A DNA stretch of 64,000 nucleotides from NCBI GenBank assembly GCA_036583965.1, contig JAZBQD010000017.1, positions 26,570,385 to 26,634,384 on the forward strand, read 5' to 3'. Under the pieces are notes generated by a model that was not told where the DNA came from, ran no database searches, and saw only the letters and a program-made list of their open reading frames with translations. Source of the DNA: Prunella strophiata (Eukaryota; Chordata; Aves; Passeriformes; Prunellidae). Position numbers and translations under genes: made by a program. The first letter of the stretch is position 1, and each line of letters starts with the position of its first letter. Shown piece after piece: positions 35,321 to 49,099 of this stretch.

Positions 35321-38300
35321 TCTTTTTCTGAAGTTCTTTACCATTTGAAACAAATAATTGTTTCTTTTTGCCACAATACTCTAAAGACAGGTGTGAAGGC
35401 ACAGGGAACTGAGCAGTTTGCTTTGTTTATTCTGCAAAAACTTATAAATAGTCACTTCTTGGTGAACACGATGATCACAACTAAAATACATGTCCCTGTA
35501 GTCCTTGATCTAAGGATGGTGGTTCTGCATGTTTAGCCAAGCTCCCCACCTTGACCAACACCTTAGTTCCTGTGGCAGCTTCTGGGATATCCTGGAGAAT
35601 CCACTGAATGATGTCAACTACAAATGGACAAAAATTTCATCTACTTTTACATCACTTGTTCAAGTTCATTCTCTATAGATTGCTCTCACATTCACAAATA
35701 AATAGAAACAAACAAATTTCTGCTGTCTCAAGAAAATTGCATTTGAGAGTGTTGGGAGGCAATGAGTTCAGGTCCAGACTTACAGACAGGGAAGCCAGTT
35801 AGTGGAATCAAAAAAGGGTACTATTTGTCTGGGCTAAAACAAGAAGTGAGCAATTCCCAGGTCATACAACATTAATCCACAGACCTTTCTTGTGCATGTA
35901 GGCTATTTCTTTTTCTTATAGCAGCTCCAAAACTTACCTCCTCCTCAGTTTCATCACTAATTTGTATTTCAAGGTCCTATCTTTGTTTCTATTCTCATCT
36001 TTAGGCTTCTCCAACATGGCATCCACCAGTGTCTCTTCTACCTAGACCTTATACTGCATAGGTCTGCTGGGATGCCAGAGTGTTGTGTCCTGAGGTGTTT
36101 CCCACCTACTGCATCTGTGAATGAGCTGATATTTCTGGATGGAACAGAAAAGACCTGAATTGTGTCTTGTCTCTGTCTTTGTCCAGTTACATTTCAATAG
36201 CTGGAGAATCAGAAAGGTGCATTTGTGGTTTCTTCTTGGTTTTTCTACCACTGCTCTCCCAGCTTATGGTATTTTGCTTCACAAACAGAACCAATTATTT
36301 TTTACCTACTAAAACCCTGTATAAACATTGCAGTTGCTAATCCTTGTTGCTAATTCATGTTTATGAAAAGAAAGAAACCATTTAAATCTCAGAAGTTAAG
36401 CCTAACCCTTCCTGAACTGTTGCAGCTTGTGGAAGCACCATGGGTGATGCTCATCCCCATCCCACTTGTAGGCAGCTGGATGCATGGTCATTAAGTGTTC
36501 AGCCTCAACAACTTGCATTGCAAAGTTCTGCCTTGTACTAGTGCTCTGAAATATTTCATGTTAGCTGATTAGAAAGCAAACTCCATTTCTAAATGGTTTG
36601 CAGTTCCCTAGAGATGACACTTGCCTTATTTTTACCAGTCTTTCTTGTATTCTCACAGGGTAAGAGAACAGCTTTATGGATAGCTGGGTCTTGATTGGAC
36701 TAGCTCAGAGCAGACATGGTTTGTCCAAAAGAACCTGTGATATTTCCATGCCTTAACAGCAATTTGAATTACAGATTCAGACAAGGCAGCCCATTGCCTC
36801 TGGTCTAGATTTTTATTTGCAATGAAGAGTCAGTTTTTTTGAGTGAAGTGTGCACAAAAATCTAGGAAGCAAATGGAATCAAACAAGAGTTTGACCAAGA
36901 TGCAAATTAATTTATATATCAATTCCACATTTCATAGCCTAAATTTATGTTTGTCTTGGCACATCAGGCCTCTGAAACACAATGACAGGCTGCAATGACC
37001 AGCTCACTAAGCTGCTTCAAGTGTGTAGGAGGTGCATTTGCTCCCCTCTGGCCACTGCCTGCCCCTCAGCCTGTCCTGGGATTTCCTTAAAATGAGCAGT
37101 CCAGGAGGTGCAGCACATGCACTGCAGACAGCAGGTAAGTCTGGCAATCATTTCACAAACACAAATGTTGTTATTCCCACTTCTGTCAAATGTAGGAGAA
37201 ACTTTGGTGTTTTCATTTTTTTTCCTAATGTCTGTGAAATCCTCTTTCCATTAAGGCAGAACGGGAGAGTAGCAGGAGAGCCAGACCAGATTTTTTGGCT
37301 CTGGTTACAGCCTCTTTCTCCCTGCAGGCAGCATAAAAATGTTAAGAGCCTTCCACGTGGGTAGAGGAAAAGTTGTCATTTTCATTTCTCCTGGATGGGA
37401 AGCTCAAAATGCTCAGCAAAACACAGACCTTCCCTGCAGCTAATCCCTCCCACCACTCTCCACCATTGAATAAAGGCTGCTGACATGCTTCCTGATGATG
37501 ACAGATTTCTGGCCAAAGGAGAAATTGATCCCAGCATCATGGCTAGCAGGAGAACTAAGACAGGGCCACCACGCAACCAGAGGTGATCTTTTCAGGGTGG
37601 CAAAAGGCAACTCCATCAACACATCCACTACTATTTCAGGCTCTCCATATGCAGCAAAGGGCATCAGCACAACCCTGTGACCAGACACAAACTCTTTAGA
37701 GGAGCACTGTGACAGAAGACTCCTTGAAAGATGACTTCATTGTCATCAAGATGACATTGTCAACAAGATCACTCTGCTATCACCCTAGCTGCTTCAGCAC
37801 GGCTGGCTCTCACACAGCAGTTACATGAGAAAGCCAGCCAGCCACACCCAGTGAGCCAGCACACTAAATCATGAGATGATAGCAACCCAAGATTCTCCAG
37901 TCTCCCCTGAATGCATAGAGGACCAAATACATATGAGGTTCAGGGCCAACTCCCTGCTTCATGCAACTGCCAAGGAAGATGTCTCTCACAGCCACTCATT
38001 TTCTAATTCATGGGTGCACAGCAGTGTCACCCTGATTTTTAAGTTTTTCTAAAGCCTTCTGATGTTTACATTCTTGTGCAGAACTTTCTCACACACTTTT
38101 TGTAAATAACTTTCTGTTTTGTCTTCCTCTATGGAGGAAGAGCAACTTGATGGACTGTTGAGCTGTCCAGTGGCATTGAGGAGGTGGCACTGTCACCCTC
38201 CAATGACACTGGGATCTCAGAAAACTATAAATGGAGTCAGATTCAATAAACTTGCTCTCTTTTTACTCTCTCACACCTTGCAAAGAGCTGCTATCTGCGT

Positions 38301-39895
38301 TGTGTCATTTGTGCGCCACAGTGACACAGCAGGACCTCCCCTGAAAGACACACAGTCCTCACCACTGACAGATATTAACAGTGTTTAAAAGGCAGGCAGA
38401 AGAGGAGAATGAACCTCTCAGTCTGTGTGATATTGCTTCAGTTGGAAGAGTCTCATCCCATGTGCATTCACCTTCCTCCACAAAACAGGTTCCAGTAGAA
38501 AGTATTTGTGTTCAGATTTCACTTGAAACAATCGGTTTCAAAACAAATTGGATTCCGCATTACGTCTATTTTCCACTGAGGAGGAGGGGAAGACAATAAA
38601 TTTAGAAATAAAGCATGGGTGACCCAGAGCACAAAAGAAAATTAAATCAGAGGGAGACCAGGGAAGGCTCATAATAAAAACATATCCCTTTGAAGCCACC
38701 TTCACATACATACTTTTCCCTCTAGCTGCAGCCATTTTGCAGAGCTTTGTTAAAATTGCATCTCTGCAGAAAGGCTGCTTAAAAGAGAGAAGCAATAGAT
38801 TTTTCAGGACCAATGAAAACAAACCTCCTATAAACAAGGGTGGTTTTCCTGGCCAGGCAGGAGTTCTTTAATTCCTATCTAATCTGCATTCATCACAGGG
38901 ATGAGAGGGATCAAACTGCAACAGAGGTCTGTGATGATGGTGCTGTCAGCTGCCTTGGGAATGCTCTGTCCAGTCAATAAACTAGTTAAACAACCAAAGA
39001 TACTGCTGCTGATGTCCTGCAATGCACAGCCAGGTGGCAACAAATATCCTTTTTGAAGTGAGTAATGGGGCCACACTGGAAAAGTGCTTCAGTCAAATTT
39101 TGTACTGTTGGTTTTGGGCAGCATTTCAGCAACTTTAACGGAGAAGAAGTGGGAGGATGTGTGGTCTCTGTGGGCAGCTTGCTGTCTGTGGGAATGAAGC
39201 AGAGCAGATGCAACCCTTGTATGCAGCTGATCACATTTCTGGCATGCTGAGATATTTGAATTGCAGATTTGTGGCTCTTCCTAATTTCTTGGGCATTTTT
39301 GTTTGGTTGTTGTTTTTTTTAAATGAAGCATCAATTTTGAGGAACCTTTTTTACTTTTTTTTTTTTTTTTGTATAAAATATATAACAGTCATGAATGAGA
39401 TGTAATTAAACTGGAGAAAAATAGGAATACTTCCTCTGCTTCCAAACATCAGTGGAAACTACAATTAGTTAGTTAAAGGGTAACCTGTTCCAATTTCCTT
39501 ATTCTAGAAGGTTGTATGTGAATGAATTTTACCTTCTTTCCAATGATTAAGTGTTCCACCAGGTGTTGACAGCTATGGCCTTGGCTGTCCATAAACTAAA
39601 CGTCTTCAAGACCTCTAGGAGCAATGAGGGAATCTCAGAATAGATAAAAGGGGATGTAATTAATTGTCTCTCAGCGTTCATGGGCTTTCTTTCAAAATAA
39701 ATAGTTTTATTTGGTAATCAGCAGTTTTTCTCAGCTTGATATCTGGTTGCCAGACATCTGGGCTAGCTGCCCCAAAATGGAGTCCTGACCCCTACAATGA
39801 GTGTATCAGTAAGCCTTTATCCTTGGAAACTGGGTCCAGTCCTGCATACCACCTGATCCCTGAGAGAAAACTCAGCCAGCCACTATAAAATCCTG
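35321..39895. other. non-coding DNA, no gene recognised
   Basis: No repeat family recognised apart from a T16 run at 39355-39370. Several overlapping frames near 37.0-37.7 kb occur on both strands and show no domain or consistent splice structure. Confidence 0.65.
39355..39370. repeat. poly(T) tract, T16
   Basis: Sixteen T. It could be the A-tail of a minus-strand retroposon, but no element body is recognised downstream. Confidence 0.9.
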
Positions 39896-40170
39896 GATTT
39901 TTCCTTCACAGTTAAAAAACCTCTAAGACCACTTCAAGTCCATTAGGGCCATTAGGGCTGGGAACAGGACGGGCTGTTTGGGACACGAGGTTTGGCAGGT
40001 TTGCAGGAACACTTGGAAGACCTTCTGCACCTCTTCTTGGGGGTGTGAAGAGAATGACCCTGAGTGAGACACCTTGCCATACTTGTGCCACATGTACACC
40101 TCCAGGCATGGGAATGAACTTGTGAATGGACAATATCCAAGCAGATGAAAGGACCGTGGTAAGGCATTTC
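39896..40170. other. GC-richer unassigned block
   Basis: About 270 bp with a higher G+C content than its surroundings and open in two minus-strand frames (about 70 codons each). A TATAAAA lies just upstream at 39882. Could be part of an unrecognised LTR or other repeat, or an exon-like chance frame. No family match can be made by eye. Confidence 0.25.
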
Positions 40171-41754
40171 AGAATTTCATTTAGTGCTGTCTAGGATTGT
40201 TTGACTGCAGCAGGGTCACCAGCCTTAACTTGCCCTGGGGATGAAAATGGATTCTTTTGCTCAGAAGCCTGGGATCAGAAAGGACCGCTGGGTTTGTTGT
40301 TGATAAAGAGCATTCCTATCTGAAGAACAGATGAAAAAACTTCTGACAAGTCTGACAATTTATTTAAAAACAAAAAGAAAAGGGTAAAGAAAGAAGGAGA
40401 AAAAAAATACCACCACCTACAGAGCATCCATTATGGATCAAGCTGAATAACAGAAGCATCAAAACTAAACTCTAAATCTGACATTAATGTTCAAGACAAC
40501 ACCCATTACTGAAAATATATTTGTTGTTCTACTAAACTGGGACACTGCATCTTTGAAAGGAAATCTCTCTGTTGGAATTTCTGCATTCTGCAAGAACTCT
40601 TTCTAAAATCTAGTTCATGCCAACATCCTTTGGTAAAAGATGAAGGGATCAGAGAGCAAAACCATCACAACCTCTGTAATGTTAGAACTAAATCCCTTTG
40701 CCCTAAATAACAAGCTTTCTTCACTAAGCCTAGCTTTTTTGACTTCTGCTTCTGCAAGCTAGAATCTTGAGCTATTTTAAATCTTGTAAGCAGAAGAAAG
40801 CATATTATTCTTATATTTCCCCTCTATTTACTGCCTCCAGACAATGTCTGGGATAGCACTTTACCAGGTTTCAGAAACACTGGTTCCAAGCAGTTTAACC
40901 AGGCAATTACTGATTTTCCCACAGTTCCCTGGATGAGAAATACTCACTGCAGGCAGAAAATAAACTGGGATGAACAGAGGGGTAGAAAAAAGAAAGAAGG
41001 AAAGCAGATAATTTTTCTAGGTGTGTTTAATTGTTCCATCTGCTTCTCTGAGTCTGCTTCTCTGCCATCTCATTCCCTGTGCCATTAATGTCTGTGGCAA
41101 GCTAGAGATAAGATGATAGAGCAATACACTGGATATAGTTTTCACTCTTTTCCACAGAGAAAAATTCTGGGCCCAAATCTGAATGAATGGCTCTGCTTCA
41201 TTCCTTATAGTAGATAACAGTGTTGAAACCTCTTGCAGGCACAGCTATAACAGATATCAGTCCTGACCAGGAGTAGCAGTAGTGTAGAAGTACTGCATAC
41301 AGCTGCAATTACATCTCTCTTATACCTCCGTCTGCACCCAGTAAAGTTATTTGTTTATAGGTCATGAAAAATATTGGTTCTTGCCTTTATCAAAATGAGC
41401 ACTCTGAGCTGACACCAGGTAGCAGTGCATAGCAAGCTGAGCTCAGTTATTTGCCTATGCAGAGGTTACCAGCCCAGCACATCCATTTTACCTTCATGAG
41501 ATTTGACTGGCTGCAACAGAGTTAATCCTGCCTTACAGGGGTGCAAGTGGTAATGATGCCCAGAGTTTTCATCCACACTGGTGATCTGAATTCTGGTTTT
41601 TGTGTTACATAGCTGGGACTGCATTGTATCACAATACCTTTTTATCCTACTTAAGTTACCTCTGACAACCTAAAACTGCTCTGAATTGCCCAGACATGCA
41701 CTTATTTACTAATAACAGAATTTCCATCCTCTTAAATACCCAAGACATAGGCAT

Positions 41755-41880
41755 AAAAAAATATTCTCATATAAAATATTTATGTAAGACTTACAAAAAT
41801 TATTTAAATTAAAATATTTTAAATTAAAAATATTTCCTTACAAAAATATTTTAAATTAAATTAAAATACTGATAAAATAG
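41755..41880. repeat. AT-only low-complexity tract
   Basis: Repeated aaatattttaaattaaa-type units over about 120 bp. AT-rich simple sequence that may melt easily. No further role inferred. Confidence 0.85.
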
Positions 41881-42118
41881 TCTAATTAGTGAGTAAGCAT
41901 AATTTGTGAAAGCTAAAAAGTTGCTAAATAAAGTTCAGCAGCTTAACCTTAGCTTTGTTCTGGCCTTGTATGTGTAATCTACCTATCCCTGTATGGTGTC
42001 CTGTGAGAAGACAAAACACAAAATGCAAAACACGTTGTACCAGGCTTGACCTTCATATCCCAGGCTGAGTTGTCAAAGCTGTCAGGAAGTATGTGTAAGA
42101 TCATAATTTTATTTATAT

Positions 42119-42142
42119 GGGGGAGGGTGAGGGGGGTGAGGG
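42119..42142 (+). other. G-quadruplex-type motif
   Basis: Four G-runs of 5, 3, 6 and 3 separated by loops of 1, 3 and 3 bases in an otherwise AT-rich setting. It meets the usual G3+N1-7 rule. No promoter or gene start is adjacent. Confidence 0.85.
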
Positions 42143-43684
42143 AGGTAAATAAATAACACAATGAGCACAGAAACTTTGAAAGAACAGCTTGGCTTTCACA
42201 CAATAGGCAATGGTACCCTTGAAAACGAAATAATTTGCTTCAGTAGTTTAATGACTGGATGTCTTTACCTTCCCGTGATGCTTGCCCCCACATGAAGTGA
42301 GAATGGCTGTCGAATCCTGTCACATAAAAAAATTCACAGGCTTAATTAACACTAGAAAGCTTGTTAAGCTAAAGGGCTAAATATAAATTTAGCACAAATC
42401 ACTCACACCTACGCCCTCTCAGTGTCTTTCCCACCTGCTGAATAGTTCCTTTCAGCAGAAGCTGCTTTTGAAGCTGACACAAATCTGATAGTCAGCAAAA
42501 CACAATAGTGAAGTTGCTTGTTTTCTGTAGTGTCTTTGCTACAGAAAGAACTTCAACCTTCTCTGCCCACCCCCCTTTAAGAATTTCTCAGTTTCTGAAG
42601 AGAAGAAAGAGGTGCGTGACCCTGCCGAATCAATGTGATCTGTGGAAGGCTGCCCCCACTCATATCCAGTGAGTACAGAAATATGCCAAATCAGCATCCA
42701 CACTGCTCTGCACAGAGCAAAATATAGGAAGGGAAAGGCTGAGGTGAGTTAAGCTCCAAGCTCCTCATTCCTGTTGCTTACAGTTAGTGCCACAAATTTT
42801 CTGCAGCTTTTCTTTACTCTTTTGTAAATAAGTCTTTCTAATTCCACAGAATCTCAGATTCTTCAATGATCAAAAGATTTTTGAATTTAGAAAGTGTTAA
42901 TTCACTTTTTTCTTAAATTAGCTTTCCTTCTCCTATTATGAGCACTGGGAAGGTATTTGCTGGCACCAATGAACTGATGTCCTGATGCCTTAGCAGAATT
43001 TAGGCACAGCAGGAACCCCCAAACACCAAGGGAGCAAAGCTCATAAACAGTTGTACAGCATGGAAAACCCGTGCTGCAAAATAAAGAGAAGAGCTGTGAA
43101 CATCTGGCATTACAGGCAGTGCTCTGAATACTCTGCATTTATTATGCATGTATGCACAGTGGTGGTTGCTTAACATCCTCCACTGCTTCCTGCCAAGTAA
43201 AAACCCAAGAGCACTAGAGGGTCTTTGTTGGATCTTTCCAGGCTGGAGCACTGGTTTAGGCAGCTTTTCATCCAGTAGCCCCACTGGTGGGGTCATTTTA
43301 CTCTTCTTGTAAAAAGTACCTCTGGAGCCCACTTTGGGAATGGAGAGGAGCTGTTGAGGGGATGCAAAAAAAACCACTCCCATTTCAAGACTCTTATCCT
43401 GCTGCTAGAACAGGAGAGAGGGATGTTGACAGCTGTCCCACTTCCCTTCCCCATCTCTGGCTCCCTGGTGTGTTGTTGGGTGCTCTCAGCTCATACCCAA
43501 CAGCATCACAGGGGAGGACACTTCACCATCCTCAGCCAGACCAAACAAATGTGTGTTCAGGCTGGACATTAAACCCAGCTGCCTTTCAGCTGCCTCCTGT
43601 GACTGCCACATATTCTGCCTGCAGACAAAATTATGCAAACAAGCCTGAGAGATAGCACAGCAATGATTTCTATATACATATTTT

Positions 43685-43692
<8 letters not shown>

Positions 43693-43734
<42 letters not shown>
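43693..43734. repeat. (AC)12(AT)9 compound microsatellite
   Basis: AC units to 43716 pass directly into AT units to 43734. Likely polymorphic in length. Confidence 0.97.
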
Positions 43735-44260
43735 GAAAATATAAAATACTAATATTCATTTAATTGTAAAAAGCACTGTGTTATATAGCCTGGCTCCAAA
43801 AGTAGAGAGAGAGGGAGGAAGGAATCCACAAGCATTGTGGAATTTTTTTTATTTATTTATTTGAAATTTCAACTGTCATTGAAATTTCTCATGCACTTTG
43901 CCTTCAGCTGAACCTGTTTTGTATTTCATATACATATTTTTGCCATTGTTCTTCAATTCTTGACATCAGAGGCCTGTAAATAGATGTTCAATAATAAATA
44001 TTTCTTTTGTTGTTGTTCATGTTGCATGAAAATTAGCACACCATCAGCCTGTTTCTCTGATGTTCCACACCTGTATAAACACCTCAAGACACTGCAAAAA
44101 GGCAAAATCTAACATCCAGAATCTTAGTGGTATGTAGGTTCTTTGCTTCCATTGATTTCTTTGAAAATAGTTCATTAATAATTAGGGAGATTAGTTCTTA
44201 CTGTACTGATTTGAATCCAGACTAATTTTTAAGCAATTCGTGTCATTCCTGCTTTTAACT

Positions 44261-44413
44261 TTTGGGGTTTTTTTTTCTTTTTTTTTTTTTGGTTTTGGTT
44301 TTGATTTGGTTTTTTTTGGTTTTGGTTTTGGTTTGGGGTTTTTTTGTGTTTTTGTTGTTGTTGTTGTTGTTGTTTGGTTGGTTTTGTTTTGGTTTTTTTT
44401 GTTGGTTTTTTTT
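44261..44413. repeat. T/G-rich low-complexity tract
   Basis: About 150 bp of ggtttt, ttggtttt and (TTG)7-type units, with almost no A or C. The reverse complement resembles the CAAAA tract at 32.76 kb. Phenylalanine-, valine- and glycine-rich frames across it, and asparagine/lysine-rich ones on the other strand, are artefacts of this composition. Confidence 0.95.
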
Positions 44414-46179
44414 AACTATAAGATACAGCTCAGATAGTTTGAATGAATGCAAGAGAATTACAAATCTTGTTCAAATTTCTCAAATGTGCCACAGTGAACT
44501 TAGAAATGTAATTTGTGCAGGATCTCCTGTCAGCTTTCCACACAGGCCTACGTTAACATAAGAACCCCTATATTCACCTGACAGTGCATCTGTGTTGTTA
44601 CCATATTCTTTGTTGGACCTATTCCAACCGAGTAATCCTAAAAAGCAGGTCACACAGGAGTCTATTTGAAAATAAATAGTATGGAAGTTATGAATAAGAT
44701 TTGTTGATGCTTATGAAGAAGTGTCAGATCTCCAAATAAAAAAAAAATTATGTCAATTTAAATGAAAATCATAATCAATATGCAAGAAAACACAACTGAG
44801 ATGATGTTAGAAATTCTATCTTAATATCAGGATTGAAATTTTGTCAAATCCTTTCTCACAGTGTGATCCTTTCTTTTTCTAGTGAGGATCAAGGTTCCAC
44901 TTTGACTGGACCTCGTATAATCAGAAACACATCTGGAGAATTTGCAGCATGGGAAAAAGAAAAAAGAAAACCAAGAGAATTTTCTTTGCTTCCTTGGAAC
45001 AGCTCTTTGACATGAAAATGTATTTTTTAGTATACTGTTGACCACTAGACTTCCTTTGGGAATGGAATGAACTCTGGGTCTGTCACCCTGCAGCACTGCC
45101 TCATCCTGCCACCTTCAGACAGACATTTACACCGAGACACCTGCTCAGTGAAGGCTGTTAGATAGTAACTGGCTCACAGTAATCTATAGTCATTCAGGCT
45201 CTGCCAGACGGCAGCATCAAAGCCATAGTGACAATAAACCTTTTAAACTGAAAAGTTACTTCCCCTCCAGAGCTAGTGATTATTTTTGGGAGACCTTGAG
45301 GCATGTGTCTTAATTTACAGACGTGCAGTGCCCAAGGATTTGGTAGTGAAAGATATCAATCATGAATCACAAGTCCAAACCCTTTTACAGGGCTACTGCC
45401 AGACTTGCATCATGATCCAGTGAGTGTTTCACAACCAGGCAGATGCACACTGATGTTCCCAATGCACAGGCCAATGCTCAAAATGAAGGAGAGAAGCGAC
45501 AGTGTTTAGTTTTCTTGCTGTGCAGGATGCTGCATCAGAGCAGGCAGTTTTGCCTAAAGTCTACACAGCTGTGCCCCACATCTAAAAAGAACAAAAACAA
45601 AGTAATCCAGCTTTTTTTCCTGTTGGTTAAAAGGGTCTGTGTGATTCAGGGAAAGAAATGACACTGTCTCTGTGCCAGACTATCTTCTTTGTCATGGAAT
45701 GCATGAAGATGCAGCTTCTCTGCAGGGAAAAGTACTGATGGCAATGTATTATTGAAGAACATAGTGCTTTGGCTCCAATTTCGATTCCCATTATAAGGTA
45801 ATGCTGTGGCAATGTTCTGTTAATACAATGCATTTTGGCAGTGTTTTGCTTCATTGCCCTTTTTAATAAAATAGAGGGTAAAATAGTAGTGATAGATCTG
45901 CTTAGTGAGTTAACTTAGGTGGCAGTCTTGTTTCTCATATCCAGACCACAGAAGAGCCCTCTTGACTGGACCTTGCACCTGCTTCTACTTTGTGACTTCT
46001 TTTTCTAGGAAAAAAATAAAGGAATTTTTTTTTTCTAAAACAAAAACCCAGTTTTCTTTTTTTTCCCTGTGGTACTATGTTCAGCTACACTCTACATCCT
46101 TAATACCTTTAATAAAACACTTACTTCTGAATTTGTTAATATATTTTATTTGATACTTTCTAAAAAAGAGAAGAAAAAT

Positions 46180-46460
46180 CGAGACAAAAAGGTATTCAGA
46201 GAAATTAATGTTAGGGAAAGGCATTTAATTAATATTTTTCAACTTTAATGATATAGAGCCAGTTGAAATTCAGGTAGCAACAGAGAATTATATCTGCCTC
46301 ACATTATTATCTCCAAGCATAACTTTTATAATTATGATTGCTGGGAATGTAATTATTAAATCCAGAGATCTCATCACCATATCTGAATGAATGTATTAGG
46401 CTGCCAACTTTAAATATTTTTAGTTTTATAATATCCTGCCGACGAATTCAGTTTCTGTAA
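46180..46460. promoter_or_regulatory. possible regulatory element, three TAATTA cores
   Basis: Non-repetitive AT-rich block with TAATTA at 46226, 46329 and 46350. Homeodomain proteins of the Antp, Lhx and Paired-related groups bind this core. Motif clustering in unique sequence suggests a conserved enhancer-type element, but conservation was not tested. Confidence 0.3.
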
Positions 46461-49099
46461 ATATGGTCAAAAACTTCACAGACTACTGTGACTTATAAAA
46501 CCTGAAAAGACTTATAGGATTTCTTGTAGCTTAAATCTAGATTTTTCTAATTCTGACTTCAAAGGCTTTCATGGATTATAGAAAACTGGTTTTTATCAAA
46601 CCACCAAATCTCACTTATTGAGAGATCTCTCCACCATTATCAGACCACTCAGGATTTACCCCAATTATTTTAAAATATAAATGTCTCCTTAAAATTAATT
46701 TTAAATAATTCTGTAGTGCCATAATTAGCATGGATCCTCAAAACACAGATGAAATACTCAATGTAGTATGCTGGTATGTATGTAGTGGCAAAAGATCACT
46801 CATCATCACCTAATGCAAACTACTCATCTGAACCTTGAAAAGGGAAATCAAAGGAAAGGTTTGCACTAGCTTTCTGTGGGCATTAGCTTAGGTGAAAGAG
46901 GAAATTATAGACATCTGTAGGGTGCATCACTTTAAGAAATATAACTTTTAAACACCACCTACCCCAGAACTGCCATTCTTTGGAGCTGATAGGTTACTTT
47001 TGTTATTTGTCAAACGAACTAAGTTTGTTACCAGCTAAAAGGTCTTCTTGGAAGATACATCTTGGCATCTTCAAGTTATTCATTCTGTAACATCAAAACT
47101 TCCAAAGTGAGGTGTACTCATGTGTGCCTCACAACAGAAAGGCTAACACGTAGGTAGCAGAATTCTCCAGGAAACAAAAAAGCCACAGATGAGTCATTTT
47201 GACTGGGCTTTCCTCTTGTAAGTAAAATCTAGCTATGTTTTGAAACCAGCACCTCTTCCAAAATGTCAATTCCAAACACTGACTTTTCTGCTCCTTTTCC
47301 TAGTTTTTTCACTTCCCCGTATCCTCATCCACGTAAAAGATTTTTAATCATTTGAGGTCACTGCAAAACTGCTCCTCAGCAAAAGACAGCTGCCTGCAAA
47401 TTCTTTGTGGTTCTTTACCAAATCACACATGAGCTTCATAGTGTTTCTTATTATCTGTCCCAACACAACTGCTTGCACAGCTCAGTAGAGAGAGATCATT
47501 CTGTGTATATTTCACACCTTTGTACAGAGAGTTTTATTTTATATCCAGTAAAGAAAATGCTGGCAGATGATTTTAAATGGCAATCCAAATAAACCTCATC
47601 AGTTTTTGTTTGGTTGTGTATGTGCTCTCCCATGCCTCTTCTCCTTGTAAATAGAGAAGGAACAATGCAATCTTGTTCAGGTAACTTTAGCCAGTAACTC
47701 TGAGCTAACTCCAGATGGTATTTCTTCCACTAAAAATAGATTGATATTGGATTCAGTGGTCCCAGGGATCAACAATTAATCCAAAAGAAATACTTACTAG
47801 GGGAGGAAAGAGTAGAATACTTAATTGACAAAGGTATGATCAAGAGGTCTGAGGCCAGGGTGGATTACCAAGATCTCACAGTGGCCAATTCAGCTTCTTG
47901 TGCAGTCAAAACTCCTTAGTTTTAGTTTTGCAGCCTCTGCAGCAGACATGATAGTTACTCACTGCAACTATTTTACAGGCCCACTCTGAGATTAATCAAC
48001 AAAGTCCTTTGAAGATCAAAAGGAGCCATGAGAAAACTAGGGGCCAGGACGACAAACAGACCTTTTCAAATACAGTGTTGTAGGTGAATGTATACCAGCT
48101 GGACCCGGTGGCATTTTTATTTTCTGCCCCAAATCCATTTCAAGCAATTATTGTCATGTAACAGTGGCACTGAGATCAGTGGCATGACAGAGCTGAATTT
48201 GGCCCAGTGTGTAAAATCCTGGAGAAGTCCTTTAAAACTATGCACAAATCCTGTTCTATCAATGCTATCTTGCCCTTACAGGCACAACCTGAAGTCTTAA
48301 GTTTTCTGAGCTTGTGTTTTATGATCTTTCCCTGCCTGGACTCAAAGCAGTAATTTATGCTTTGAGTATAAAGCAGTAATTTATGCTTCTTTGGCTGGGG
48401 CTTGCAGGATGCCTCACTGTATGTCACCCTGTCATCTAACAAGAGCCCACATGTGAGAATGTTACACAACACTGCACAAGAGGTGGCAAGCTGACTAGCA
48501 AGTCATCACCCAAAATGTATGGAGTGTTATGCCATCAAACAGACACTGAGGAGTTCAGCCTGCCTAGTCTACATTGTCAATGCACAGGTCTACAATTTTC
48601 AATACCAGTAAAGACACAGCACCAGGTGAGAACTGTTTGCTGCTTGGACTGAGTCACAGCTGCAGCACTGATACCACCTTTGAAAGCCAAACGAGAAAGG
48701 CCTCATCTGAAGATAGCACCCAAAAATCATTTCTGGATGGATCCTTGAAACAAGGTAGAGCCCTCTCTTCGGTCCTTGCTCCTGTGACTCAGTGCTGCTC
48801 AGCACCCTTCCAGGAGTGCTCCTCACTGCTCCCTCGACCCCAATCACATTCATTAACTGACCAAGACTTGTGCTCTAAGTGACAGCAATGCCTTTCAAAC
48901 TTAATAGTACCACACACAGAACACATGCAGCTATGCCTCCCATCCACATTTCCCTTTCCCTCCCTTTTGATTTAATGAGGCTGAGCCCAGCACCTTTTGT
49001 CATATGGGATCTGATCCCTGTGGACTGAAGAACTCAAGGAACAAGAAAACAAGGGATATTTTTAACTTTAGTCCTCTGGCATCACATTTATAACTGTAA
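46461..49099. other. non-coding DNA, no gene recognised
   Basis: AT-rich unique-looking sequence with short frames only. A 26-bp-period tandem lies near 48.35 kb. A 102-codon plus frame at 48.57-48.88 kb is mirrored by an 84-codon minus frame and shows no domain. Confidence 0.65.
48344..48388. repeat. 26-bp period tandem duplication
   Basis: aaagcagtaatttatgctt occurs at 48344-48362 and again at 48370-48388. A simple two-copy duplication. Confidence 0.9.

Larger units (their letters stand above)
40171..46179. other. non-coding DNA with several simple repeats
   Basis: No gene recognised. Distinct items (AT-rich tract, G-quadruplex motif, CA/TA microsatellite, T/G tract) are listed separately. 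A 127-codon minus-strand frame at 43.0-43.4 kb does start with ATG but has no recognised domain and overlaps a plus-strand frame of similar length. Confidence 0.6.

Noticed and set aside
44240..44561. Phe/Leu/Val-rich and Asn/Lys-rich frames
   Set aside because: Direct translation of the T/G-rich low-complexity tract.
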